Both the position numbers and the translations under genes were made by a program. A stretch of 64,000 bases of DNA. Origin: Rhizobium brockwellii. Lineage in GTDB: Bacteria; Pseudomonadota; Alphaproteobacteria; Rhizobiales; Rhizobiaceae. Shown here in pieces: positions 41,503-49,796 of this stretch. Within the stretch, counting starts at the first letter, position 1; each line of letters opens with the position of its first letter. The notes beneath the pieces were generated by a model. It had not been told where the DNA came from, searched no databases, and was given only the letters and a program-made list of their open reading frames with translations. The stretch lies in contig NZ_CP053439.1 in assembly GCF_000769405.2 (NCBI RefSeq), positions 248,001-312,000 of the forward strand, read 5' to 3'.

Positions 41503-43630
41503 TCTGCCCCTCGCGCTTTTTTCCCAGAGTGAAGTAGAATGTCGTGCCGGTGCCAACCTCGGATTCCAGCCAGATATCGCCATTGTGCCGCGCGATGATC
41601 TTGCGAACGAAGGTGAGGCCCGCTCCGGTCCCGTCGTCGGAATCCTGCGACTTTTCCAGCCGTTTGAAAATGCGGAAAATATCCTCGTGGAATTCCTGCG
41701 GAATGCCCTTGCCGTTATCCTTAACGAAAAACACGTTGCGAGCAACCGTGCCGTCCTTGCCGACGAACCGGTCAAGATAGCCGATCGAGACGAGCGGCGC
41801 CGGCTTGTCGTTGTATTTGATCGCGTTGGTGATGAGATTGCGGAACACTTCGGTCAGCCGCGTCGCGTCGCAGACCACCTCCGGCAGCCGGCCGTCGATG
41901 ATGACCTTGGCGTGTCGTTCCTCGAGCAGCAACTCCATCGTCGCGACGACATCCTTGACGATCAGGCCGATATCGGTGCGTTTGACCGCCAGCTGCTGGC
42001 GTCCGAGCCGGGAGAAATAAAGAAGCTCGTTGACCAGTTTCTCCATGCGCTGGCTGAGACGCACGAGCCGGTTCAGCCGGCGCACGCCGTCCGCATCGAG
42101 CTTGTCTTCATAATCTTCCAACAGGAAGCGAGAGTGGTTGTGCAGGCCGCGCAGCGGCTCCTTGAGATCATGCGAGGCGATATAGGCGAATTCATCGAGG
42201 TCGTGGTTGCTGCGCTCAAGCTCGGCCGTATAGGCCTCGAGCTGGGAAAGCGTCGTTTTCATCCGTTCTTCCTGCCGGACGCGCTCGCTGATGTCGCGCA
42301 CGATACCGACGAAGGTTCTTGTATGGCCGGTGACGACGGCGCTGATGGAAAGATCGATCGGAAAGACGATGCCGTTCTTGCGTCGTCCGGAGACCATCCG
42401 CGTCGTGCCGATGATGCGCTCCTCGCCAGTCTGCCGGTAGTGGGCGAGATAGCCGTCATGCTCGGAATGGTAGGGTTCGGGCATCAGCATCTTGATGTTT
42501 TTGCCGATTGTCTCCTGCGGGGAGTAACCGAACATGGCTTCAGCCGCCGGATTGAAATTCCTGATCGTTCCACGCTCGTCGATGACGACGACGGCATCGG
42601 GCGTGCCGCGTACCAGCGCGCCGAAGCGGACGCGCTCGGTTTCGAGGTTATAGTTGTTGCGCATGGAATAGAAGACGAGGATCGCGATCAGCCAAAGCGT
42701 GGCAGCCGTGATGGCACGGTTGGCGATTTCCTGCCAGAACGCCGCCTCGTTGTGCTTGACGGCGAAGAAGCCGAGCATCAAGAGCACGGTGCAGGCAAAG
42801 GCGAAGAAAAGCGGCGCGTTCCGGTTGCCGAACCAGAGCGCCGTCAGCACCAGCGGTACGTAGAGAATGCCATTGGCGACACCCAGCGGCGTATAGAGAT
42901 CGACGAGAAGACCGGTGAAGCAGACCGCAGCCGGGATCCAGAGCGGGATCCGTGCCCGGTTTGCCGGCTGCATCCACCAGGAGCGGGCGAGAAGCCCCGA
43001 TCCGAAGATCACCATGCCGACCGCCGTGTGCAGCGCCATCGCCGCATAGGGTCCCCAGCGGTAGCCCTGTTCGGCATCGGTGACATAGCTGGCGAGCGCG
43101 ATCATGCCGAGCGTGATAACGACATAGCTCGTCAATTCCTGCACCACCTGGCTTCTCGACTTCTCCACCTGGAGCGAGAGCAGCAGCGAAAGATTGGCAA
43201 TCAGGAAGACCAGCGCCGTGTTCGGCCCCATGCCGCCGCCGATCTCAGCGAGGAAATCCGGCGAAACCAGGAAGCGCGAGATCAACACGTCGACATTGTG
43301 AAAAGACCGCCCGATCGTGACGATTTCGACGAGGCGGGCCGCGGCGATCGCCGCCGCAAGCCCCATCGTGATCGCTGCCATTATTCGAAAACGGCGGGCG
43401 GCCAGTGTCGAGGCGACCAGCCCTGCGCCGGAAAGCACAAAGCAGAGCGCGGTGTTGAAAGCCATCGACGGAAAGCCGGGAAACAGCGAAATGACAATCT
43501 CGGCCTGCAGCAGCCAGCCGGTAAGCGCCGTCGCGCCGAGAAGCAACATCAGGCAGCCGACGGCAATCGCAAAGGCACGGTAGTGCTGTCTTGACTGGTC
43601 CTGCAGGTCCACGTTGCCCTGATCCTGCAC
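41489..43630 (-). CDS. Membrane-bound PAS sensor histidine kinase
   Basis: This 713-residue kinase has about nine N-terminal membrane helices (about 20-360) forming a MASE-like sensory region. A PAS domain follows (about 385-500; VVVIDERGTIRNFNPAAEAM), then HisKA (His in YIASHDLKEPLRGL) and an HATPase (DNGKGIPQ, GTGAGLTFV). The start is taken as GTG at 43630 because GGAGG lies 8-9 bases upstream and no good ATG precedes the first helix. It is the first gene of the leftward three-gene signalling operon. Its signal is unknown. Confidence 0.87.
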   Translation of the reverse strand: MQDQGNVDLQDQSRQHYRAFAIAVGCLMLLLGATALTGWLLQAEIVISLFPGFPSMAFNTALCFVLSGAGLVASTLAARRFRIMAAITMGLAAAIAAARLVEIVTIGRSFHNVDVLISRFLVSPDFLAEIGGGMGPNTALVFLIANLSLLLSLQVEKSRSQVVQELTSYVVITLGMIALASYVTDAEQGYRWGPYAAMALHTAVGMVIFGSGLLARSWWMQPANRARIPLWIPAAVCFTGLLVDLYTPLGVANGILYVPLVLTALWFGNRNAPLFFAFACTVLLMLGFFAVKHNEAAFWQEIANRAITAATLWLIAILVFYSMRNNYNLETERVRFGALVRGTPDAVVVIDERGTIRNFNPAAEAMFGYSPQETIGKNIKMLMPEPYHSEHDGYLAHYRQTGEERIIGTTRMVSGRRKNGIVFPIDLSISAVVTGHTRTFVGIVRDISERVRQEERMKTTLSQLEAYTAELERSNHDLDEFAYIASHDLKEPLRGLHNHSRFLLEDYEDKLDADGVRRLNRLVRLSQRMEKLVNELLYFSRLGRQQLAVKRTDIGLIVKDVVATMELLLEERHAKVIIDGRLPEVVCDATRLTEVFRNLITNAIKYNDKPAPLVSIGYLDRFVGKDGTVARNVFFVKDNGKGIPQEFHEDIFRIFKRLEKSQDSDDGTGAGLTFVRKIIARHNGDIWLESEVGTGTTFYFTLGKKREGQNAAA

Positions 43631-43823
43631 CCCTGTGTCCTCCTTCGGTTTGCGCGGCCATCTTTTCCGAAATCGAGGAATACTCAATAGGCAAGGCAGG
43701 GCGGTGCCGCGCTTTTTGCGAAATGATCTGCGATGAGGTATATCGAATTTTAGTGGAACCGCGATATGGTGATGTCGAAGGACAGCGAGGTTCATTCGAA
43801 CAATATCCAAATCACGGTGCTAG

Positions 43824-44201
43824 ATGACCACCCTATTTTATGTCGATGACAGCAAGGATGACCTCTTCTATCTCGACTATATGAGCAGAAAGCAGCAGAT
43901 AGACGTTGATCTATTCTGTTTCTCCGCAGCCGAGACGGCGCTGGAGGCTTTGGAGACGCGCGCGGCAGAAGGCAAGACCTCGCCCGATCTGCTGGTCGCC
44001 GATCTCTATATGCCGCTCGATAGCGGCATCGGCCTGATCACGCGATTGCGCCTGGATGATCGTTTCAAGGCGATGCGGCTTGCTATCTGCAGCGGATCGG
44101 ATGCTGCCGAGGACCGCGCCCGCTCACTCGATGCCGGCGCCGACGTCTATCTGGAAAAGCCACTTGACCTTGCCACGATCATTCTCAATCTTGAGATGTA
44201 G
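43824..44201 (+). CDS. Single-domain response regulator
   Basis: This 125-residue stand-alone receiver has Asp residues in FYVDDSKDD, the acceptor Asp in LLVADLYMPLDSG, and Ser and Lys in LAICSGSD and LEKPLD. It has no output domain, so it must act through protein contact or a phosphorelay. It is divergent from the membrane kinase at 43630, 193 bases away, and is a likely partner of the surrounding kinases. Confidence 0.88.
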   Translation: MTTLFYVDDSKDDLFYLDYMSRKQQIDVDLFCFSAAETALEALETRAAEGKTSPDLLVADLYMPLDSGIGLITRLRLDDRFKAMRLAICSGSDAAEDRARSLDAGADVYLEKPLDLATIILNLEM

Positions 44202-44315
44202 AAAACGGCGAAAGCCGAAAGCCTTGTTTCCTCTCATTCGTCCAAGCCATCTGACAAACCGCAATTGACAAGGTCGAGGACGCATCACAAGATGCAACCG
44301 AAGCGAAGAATATGA

Positions 44316-44447
44316 TAAGCGCTGAGAGAACCGATCAACCCGCGTTCGCCGCCACGAACATCAGCCAACCCCTTAGCTGAATGGGTCTATCGGCTCTCTC
44401 GCGCTTACGTCTGGCACTGCCTTCTCGCATTCATGGATGTTGAATGC
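44316..44447 (+). ncRNA. Possible structured RNA in the 470-bp spacer
   Basis: A long imperfect inverted repeat pairs 44316-44335 (starting TAAGCGC) with 44389-44407 (ending GCGCTTA), about 18 pairs with one bulge and one mismatch, around a 53-base loop. A second hairpin follows at 44427-44447 (GCATTCA/TGAATGC). No coding frame with a ribosome-binding site spans this. It could be a small RNA or a long leader of the LuxR-type gene at 44673. Orientation is not certain. I see nothing else in 44202-44672. Confidence 0.4.
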
Positions 44448-44672
44448 AGGAAGAATACGATACCCAGGTAAGAACTACTGCCCCTCAGTAAAATCTGCCC
44501 GTGCATCACCTGTCGTTGAGATAATTGATGATTTCCGCCTTACATATCGAAAGTCCCCGTTTTCGATATCTCTCATCAACCGTCTCGCAATTTTTGTAGC
44601 TCTTCGCGTTTAAGACGTATATCCCAAGATTTCGGGATTAGAGGCATTGGCGGGAGGAGAGGAAGAGTAGGA

Positions 44673-45377
44673 ATGAACAATGCCCCGGCAATTCCCTTTC
44701 ATGCCGGACCAGAGCTGAGCCGGGCGATCAATCGCACCGATTTTTTCCGTCTGCTGAAATCGGCGGCGCAGCATTACAACTTCGACAATTTCGCGCTGGC
44801 CCGTATTTCCGAGGCTTCGGCCCCTTTCGGTGAACGTGATGTCGTCATCACCAACGTCGCCGAGCGGCGCGTCGGCCTTTTCATCACGACGTTGAAGGAA
44901 GCGCTGGGCACCGTCCGGGCAAAGACTGCCCAGTTCCTGGCAACGCCGGTCCATGGCAGGAGCGCACAGCCGGAAGTTTATCCGTCCGATCTTGTTTTCA
45001 ACGAATTCCTGAGTGGCGTCTTTCTCTTCATCCCGCTGTTTACGCCGGAAGGGCGGCGATATTGCCTCGTGCTCAGCGGCGAGCGTCAGGAGCCGGATCA
45101 GAGTGAGATCGCCGACATACTTCTCGACGCCATGCGCATTTTCGACAAGCTCTACGAGGAAATCCTGACGCCGGAAATGTCCGGACGGCTGACGCAGCGC
45201 GAATCGGAAATCGTCAAATGGACGAGCGAAGGCAAGACGTCGGCGGAAATCGCCATCATTCTCGGTCTCTCCGAACATACGGTCAATTCGCACATCACCG
45301 CGGCCGCGCGCAAACTCGACGCTGTCAACCGCGTTCATATGGTGGCGATCGCCTTGAGGAATGGTTTGGTTTCGTGA
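44673..45377 (+). CDS. LuxR-family transcriptional regulator
   Basis: This 234-residue protein has an N-terminal sensory domain of autoinducer-binding-like size (about 15-160) and a C-terminal LuxR helix-turn-helix (about 168-230; LTQRESEIVKWTSEGKTSAE, SEHTVNSHITAAARKL). No receiver domain and no LuxI-type synthase are nearby, and the acyl-homoserine-lactone pocket residues are not clearly present. A solo LuxR or VisN/VisR-like regulator is possible. A purine-rich GGGAGGAGAGG site lies upstream. It is followed by a receiver gene. Confidence 0.85.
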   Translation: MNNAPAIPFHAGPELSRAINRTDFFRLLKSAAQHYNFDNFALARISEASAPFGERDVVITNVAERRVGLFITTLKEALGTVRAKTAQFLATPVHGRSAQPEVYPSDLVFNEFLSGVFLFIPLFTPEGRRYCLVLSGERQEPDQSEIADILLDAMRIFDKLYEEILTPEMSGRLTQRESEIVKWTSEGKTSAEIAIILGLSEHTVNSHITAAARKLDAVNRVHMVAIALRNGLVS

Positions 45378-45407
45378 AGTTGGTTTCGGGATTGGGGAAA
45401 TGAGACG

Positions 45408-45845
45408 ATGATCACCGAAACGGGCCGGAGGAACGCCGTAAAGGTTCTCTTTGTCGACGACGAATTCATCGAATTCCGCGCGCTCAAGAAGAAGATCGCC
45501 GATCTCTCCGAGCCGGCCGTCGAAGTCGAATATTCGCCATCGATCGGTGACGCGCTGGAAAAGATCCGCTTTGCGCGCTTCGATCTTATCCTGCTCGACA
45601 ATCGCCTTCTGCCCAATGCCGATTTCCGCGAAACGGTACCGGAGCTGCGTGGCATTGGTTACACCGGCCCGATCGGCGTCGTCTCCACCGATATTTCGGG
45701 CGGCTATTTCCAGGAATTCCCGGATTACGGCGTCGATTTCCGCATCGGCAAGGACGAAATCGATGCCCAGACGCTGCAGCACATCATCCGCGAATATGTG
45801 ACCTATGACGTCCCGGATTTCTGGAAGGACGATTATAGTATCTAA
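45408..45845 (+). CDS. Divergent single-domain response regulator
   Basis: This 145-residue receiver-like protein has FVDDEF at the acidic pocket and an acceptor Asp in LILLDNRLLPNADF, where the usual MPxxDG turn is lost. The conserved Lys is seen in IGKDEI. The change around the phosphorylation loop suggests altered kinetics or a partner-specific contact. It lies 30 bases after the LuxR-type gene, probably in one operon, and converges with the small kinase at 45849. Confidence 0.78.
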   Translation: MITETGRRNAVKVLFVDDEFIEFRALKKKIADLSEPAVEVEYSPSIGDALEKIRFARFDLILLDNRLLPNADFRETVPELRGIGYTGPIGVVSTDISGGYFQEFPDYGVDFRIGKDEIDAQTLQHIIREYVTYDVPDFWKDDYSI

Positions 45846-45848
45846 CCA

Positions 45849-46565
45849 TCAAGCGATGGGAAGACGGATGATGAAGCGACTGCCGCTTGCATCCGAATGT
45901 TCGAGACCGATATCGCCGCCAAGCGCCGCCAGAAACTCACGGGCCGTCGTCAACCCGAGACCGGCGCCCGGGACCGCTCCCGCCTTCGGCAATTTCCAGA
46001 ACGGCTCGAATATCCGCTCCCGATAAGCTGGATCAATGCCTGACCCATTGTCGGAAATCCGGATGAACCAGTCCGTCCCCTCGCGCTCCGCGGCAATGGC
46101 CACATGCGGCGAGGCTTCCCCGCGGTAGGTGAGGGCATTGGTCAAAAGGTGCCGCAGCACCAGACCGAGGAGGGCACGGTCGGTACGGATGGAGGGCAGG
46201 CCGTCGCTTTCAAGCGTCGCCTCGGCGACCGCCGTCTCGTCGGTCAGTTCGCCCCAAACATTTTCGGCCAGCGCCTGCAGATCGACCTCTTCAGGCGTCA
46301 CCTGAGGTGTGCCAGCGGCAAGGCTCATCAATGCCTTGGTGAGGCGCTGCGCCGTCTGCGCCTTTTCCATGATCATCCGCAGGCTCTGAAGCTGTTCGCC
46401 GTCGAGCGTCTCCTCAAGATCGTCGAGCAGCAGCTCGGCATACATGGCGATATGGCGGAGCGGCGATTGCAGGTCGTGCGAGGCAGTCGCGAGAAAACGC
46501 TTGATGCGCTCCTCGCTGTCTCCGGCAACGGTAGTTTCCGGCAGTCTTGTCGGGTTGGATGACAT
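45849..46565 (-). CDS. Small cytoplasmic sensor histidine kinase
   Basis: This 238-residue kinase consists only of HisKA (His in FLATASHDLQSPLRHI) and HATPase (DNGSGIDPAYRERIFEPF, GAGLGLTTAREFL) domains. There is no sensory or membrane domain, so its input must come from a partner protein. It converges with the divergent receiver gene, three bases apart. It resembles the kinase core of the two larger kinases in this region and may be a phosphotransfer or phosphatase partner for the local receivers. Confidence 0.87.
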   Translation of the reverse strand: MSSNPTRLPETTVAGDSEERIKRFLATASHDLQSPLRHIAMYAELLLDDLEETLDGEQLQSLRMIMEKAQTAQRLTKALMSLAAGTPQVTPEEVDLQALAENVWGELTDETAVAEATLESDGLPSIRTDRALLGLVLRHLLTNALTYRGEASPHVAIAAEREGTDWFIRISDNGSGIDPAYRERIFEPFWKLPKAGAVPGAGLGLTTAREFLAALGGDIGLEHSDASGSRFIIRLPIA

Positions 46566-46587
46566 CTGGCGGCTTCCCCGATCTCAA

Positions 46588-46635
46588 TTACAGCGTCCTT
46601 TGCGCGTCCTTTCAGACGCGCGAAGGACGCTGTAA
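46588..46635. repeat. RIME-like palindrome (nearly perfect hairpin)
   Basis: This is a 21-bp nearly perfect stem (TTACAGCGTCCTT with GCGCGTC inside) around a 6-base loop, CTTTCA. It is the best-preserved copy of the GC-rich hairpin seen at 19709, 30199 and 36829. It lies between the small kinase and secDF, just upstream of the kinase start. Confidence 0.72.
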
Positions 46636-46677
46636 CACCTTGAATTGGAACATAATGCAGTAGTCGACAATAGAAAG

Positions 46678-46705
46678 AGGGCGCCGGCTCTGCAACCGGC
46701 GCCCT
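46678..46705 (-). terminator. Rho-independent terminator of secDF
   Basis: On the minus strand a 10-bp stem (AGGGCGCCGG and complement, loop of 8) is followed by CTTTCT. It starts about 24 bases after the secDF stop and is well placed to end its transcript. Confidence 0.78.
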
Positions 46706-46728
46706 ATCAAGGATGCGTCAACGGGATC

Positions 46729-49278
46729 TTAGCTCGCGGACTTGCGCGGGCGACCCTGTTCCGGCGGAATGATCTCGACGGCCGTATCGGTTGCCGATGC
46801 CGCCTTGGCATGGCGGCGGCGCCAGTCGCCGAGGAAGAGCAGGATGGGTGCCGCGATGAAGATCGACGAGGCGCCGGCCACGAGAATGCCGAAGACCATC
46901 GGGATCGCGAAGCTCGAGACAGCACTACCGCCCCAGATCGCCATCGGCACCAGTGCGAGGAAGGCCGTCGCATTGGTGTAAAGGCTCCGCGCCAGGGTCT
47001 CGTTGATCGACTTGTCGATGATCTCGCGCAGCGGCATCGACTTATAAAGCCGCATATTTTCGCGCATGCGGTCATAGACGACGACCTTGTCGTTCACCGA
47101 ATAACCGACAAGCGTCAGAATGGCGGCGATCGCCGTCAGATTGAAGTCGAGACCGGTGATCGCGAAGAACCCGATCGCCTTTGTGACGTCGAGCACCAAC
47201 GTGACGATGGCGCCGACGGCAAACGGCCATTCGAACCGCACCCAGATGTAGATGAGCATCGCGAAGCTTGCGATCACCACCGACAGGATACCGGCCCAGG
47301 CAAGCTCGCCGCTGACCTTCGGGCCGATGACGTCGGTGCCTTCGATGGTGGCGGTCGGATCGATCTTGGTGACTTCGGCCTTCAGCTTGGTTACCGCTGC
47401 CGTCTGTGCCTCTTCGCCGCCTTCCTGCCGTTGAGCGCGAACGAGAATGCTGCTTTTGTCGCCGAAGGACTGCAGAGTGATTTCGCCGAGGCCGAGACTA
47501 TCAAGACCTTCGCGGAACTTCGCAAGATCGGCCGCGCCCTGGGTCTTGACGGCCATCTGGATGCCGCCGCGGAAATCGACGCCGTAGTTGAGGCCCGGAT
47601 GAATGAAGAGCACGACGGAGGCAATCGAAAGCAGGGCCGAGACGGTGACGCCGAAGAAGCGCGCCTTCATGAACTCGATGTGCTTGTCATAGGGGCTGAA
47701 CGGGATCAACGGCCTGATGTTCAGCACCTTGAGCTTGCGGCGGCGAGTGATCTCGATCATCGCCACCCGCACGAAGGCGACCGATGTGAACATCGAGATG
47801 ATCAGGCCGAGCGCCATGGTCACGGCAAAGCCACGAACCGGCCCGGAGCCGAAAAAGAACAGGATGGCCGCAGCGATCAGGGCCGTCATGTTGCCGTCGA
47901 TGATGGTCGAATAGGCGCGGCGGAAACCGGTATCGATGGCGGCGAAGGCGCTCTTGCCCTTGCGCGTTTCTTCGCGGATGCGCTCGTTGATGAGAACGTT
48001 GGCGTCGACCGCAAGGCCGATGCCGAGAACGACACCGGCAATGCCCGGCAGCGTCAGCGTCGCACCAACCAGCGTTAGCGCCGAGAAGGTCAGGATCGTG
48101 TGGATCAACAGCGCGATATTCGCCAGGAAGCCCCAGGTGCCATAGAGAACGAAGATAAAGACTGCGACGAGCACAAAGCCGACGATGCCGGAATAAATGC
48201 CCATCTTGATGGCATCGGCTCCGAGGTCGGCGCCGACGGTGCGCTCTTCGATGACCGTCAGCTTGGCGGGCAGGGCGCCGGCGCGCAGCATGGCGGCCAG
48301 CGTCGTGGCGCTATCGGCCGAGAAACTGCCGGAGATCTGGCCGGAACCACCGGTGATCGGCTCGCGGATAACAGGCGCGCTCAGCACCTTGTCGTCAAGG
48401 ACGATGGCGAAGGGATTGCCGACGTTCTGGCGGGTGATCTCGGCAAAGCGGCTGGCGCCGGCGCTGTCGAAGCGGAAGCTGACGATTGGCTCATGTGTGT
48501 TCGGGTCGAAGCTGACGCGGGCATCCGAAAGGCGGTCGCCGGAGATTTCGACGCGGTCGAGGACCGGAAAGGAACGGCCTTCATCGTCCTTCAGCATGGT
48601 CACGCCGGGGCCGGGCGCATTGTTCGGCGACAGCATGTGGAACGACATCTTGGCGGTGGAGCCGAGAAGTTCGCGCAGGCGTGACGGATCCTGCGCGCCC
48701 GGAAGCTGGACGAGCACGCGATTGGCGCCGATGCGCTGGATAGTCGGCTCGGAGACGCCGACCTGGTCGACGCGCTGGCGGATGACTTCAAGGCTTTGCT
48801 GGACGGCATTGTCGACATTGGCGGAGATACCGGCCGGCGAGAAGCCGACGGTGATGGTGGCGCCGTTTGCGGTGACGGCCAGATCAGCCTGGCCGGCGCT
48901 GAGGCCGGTGCTGATCGGGTTGGCAAGCGTCTTGAGTTCGGTGACGGCAGCATCGCTCTGCGCGGCATCGGCAAGCGTCACGACGATCTGGTTCTGGCTG
49001 CGGACCACGGCCTTCGGCTGAATGCCCTTTTCGCGCAGCACGCGGCGCGCGTCCTGAAGCAGCGATTGCAGCCGCTCCTTGGTCAGGTCGGCTTCGTCGA
49101 CTTCCAGAACGAGGTGCGAACCGCCGCGAAGGTCGAGGCCGAGTGACACCTGCTCATGCGGCAGCCAGGCCGGCACGCGCTGGAGGACGGATTGCGGCAG
49201 GACGTTCGGCAGGGCGATCAATAGGCCGAGTAGGATGATCACCGAATAGGTGACCACCAGCCATCGTGAAGTACGCAT
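46729..49278 (-). CDS. secDF: Protein translocase subunit SecDF (natural fusion)
   Basis: This 849-residue inner-membrane protein fuses SecD and SecF, which use the proton gradient to help the Sec channel release exported proteins. The SecD half begins with one helix and the LGLDLRGGSHLVLEVDE motif, has a large periplasmic domain (about 60-370), and then five helices with GLAVDANVLINERIREE. The SecF half starts around residue 540 with NYGVDFRGGIQM and ends with TLVGYSVNDKVVVYDRMREN. The fused form is usual in Rhizobium. About 12 transmembrane helices are predicted. Confidence 0.97.
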   Translation of the reverse strand: MRTSRWLVVTYSVIILLGLLIALPNVLPQSVLQRVPAWLPHEQVSLGLDLRGGSHLVLEVDEADLTKERLQSLLQDARRVLREKGIQPKAVVRSQNQIVVTLADAAQSDAAVTELKTLANPISTGLSAGQADLAVTANGATITVGFSPAGISANVDNAVQQSLEVIRQRVDQVGVSEPTIQRIGANRVLVQLPGAQDPSRLRELLGSTAKMSFHMLSPNNAPGPGVTMLKDDEGRSFPVLDRVEISGDRLSDARVSFDPNTHEPIVSFRFDSAGASRFAEITRQNVGNPFAIVLDDKVLSAPVIREPITGGSGQISGSFSADSATTLAAMLRAGALPAKLTVIEERTVGADLGADAIKMGIYSGIVGFVLVAVFIFVLYGTWGFLANIALLIHTILTFSALTLVGATLTLPGIAGVVLGIGLAVDANVLINERIREETRKGKSAFAAIDTGFRRAYSTIIDGNMTALIAAAILFFFGSGPVRGFAVTMALGLIISMFTSVAFVRVAMIEITRRRKLKVLNIRPLIPFSPYDKHIEFMKARFFGVTVSALLSIASVVLFIHPGLNYGVDFRGGIQMAVKTQGAADLAKFREGLDSLGLGEITLQSFGDKSSILVRAQRQEGGEEAQTAAVTKLKAEVTKIDPTATIEGTDVIGPKVSGELAWAGILSVVIASFAMLIYIWVRFEWPFAVGAIVTLVLDVTKAIGFFAITGLDFNLTAIAAILTLVGYSVNDKVVVYDRMRENMRLYKSMPLREIIDKSINETLARSLYTNATAFLALVPMAIWGGSAVSSFAIPMVFGILVAGASSIFIAAPILLFLGDWRRRHAKAASATDTAVEIIPPEQGRPRKSAS

Positions 49279-49361
49279 GTTGTATTCCTTGATATCGAGG
49301 GCCGGCGCTCGGGCGCTGGCGGCATGTCGTCAATGGTCGGAAGCGCCGATCGGCGCGAGCG

Positions 49362-49742
49362 TCAGGCAGCGACCGGCGGTGCGCGCGGCTGATGGGTCCT
49401 GGAGACTGCGGCATGAAGCGAGGCTTCAAATGCCGGAAAAGGCGCGGCTATGGTCCAGCCGGAAAAATCGACAACCGGGGCGGCGGCAAGGGCAAGCGGT
49501 CCGGCGTCATGCGCCGCCTGCTTCGGTGCAAGCCTGCGTTCAGTGGCAAGCAGCCCGCGCACGGCATCGCGCGCAGTCAGCTGCGGCGGCTGCGAATCCC
49601 GATCGGAAGAGGAAAGCGTATTGGCGGTGGCCGCCGGGGAGATCACCAGATTGCCGCCGAAAAGCAGGCCGAGATAGGCAAGGATGGCGACGAGGAGGGA
49701 AGCGGCGATACGGCTCGTCAGACGGCGCTGTTCCAGCTCCAT
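49362..49742 (-). CDS. Small single-helix membrane protein, hypothetical
   Basis: This 126-residue protein has one membrane helix close to its N terminus (about 14-34, SLLVAILAYLGLLFGGNLVI) and a Pro/Ala-rich C-terminal part that would be periplasmic or disordered. The ATG at 49742 follows GGACGGAGAAG. It lies between the antiporter and secDF genes on the same strand, 83 bases before secDF. It is plausible as a real gene but could be partly a shadow, because the C terminus is low complexity. No family is recognised. Confidence 0.5.
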   Translation of the reverse strand: MELEQRRLTSRIAASLLVAILAYLGLLFGGNLVISPAATANTLSSSDRDSQPPQLTARDAVRGLLATERRLAPKQAAHDAGPLALAAAPVVDFSGWTIAAPFPAFEASLHAAVSRTHQPRAPPVAA

Positions 49743-49796
49743 CTTCTCCGTCCCGGCGATGTCACTCCCGTATCGGCTCAAAAGCGCGCCAATCTC

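Noticed and set aside
41405..43594. 729-codon open frame on the plus strand opposite the membrane kinase
   Set aside because: It is antisense to a kinase with all its motifs intact; the composition is shadow-like and there is no start signal.
44673..45377. Quorum-sensing LuxR with an AHL synthase
   Set aside because: No LuxI-type synthase is nearby and the acyl-homoserine-lactone pocket is not clearly recognisable, so only a LuxR-family call is made.
46645..48078. 477-codon open frame on the plus strand opposite secDF
   Set aside because: It lies entirely antisense to a clear secDF gene, is rich in His, Asp and Arg as expected for a GC-rich shadow, and has no recognisable domain.
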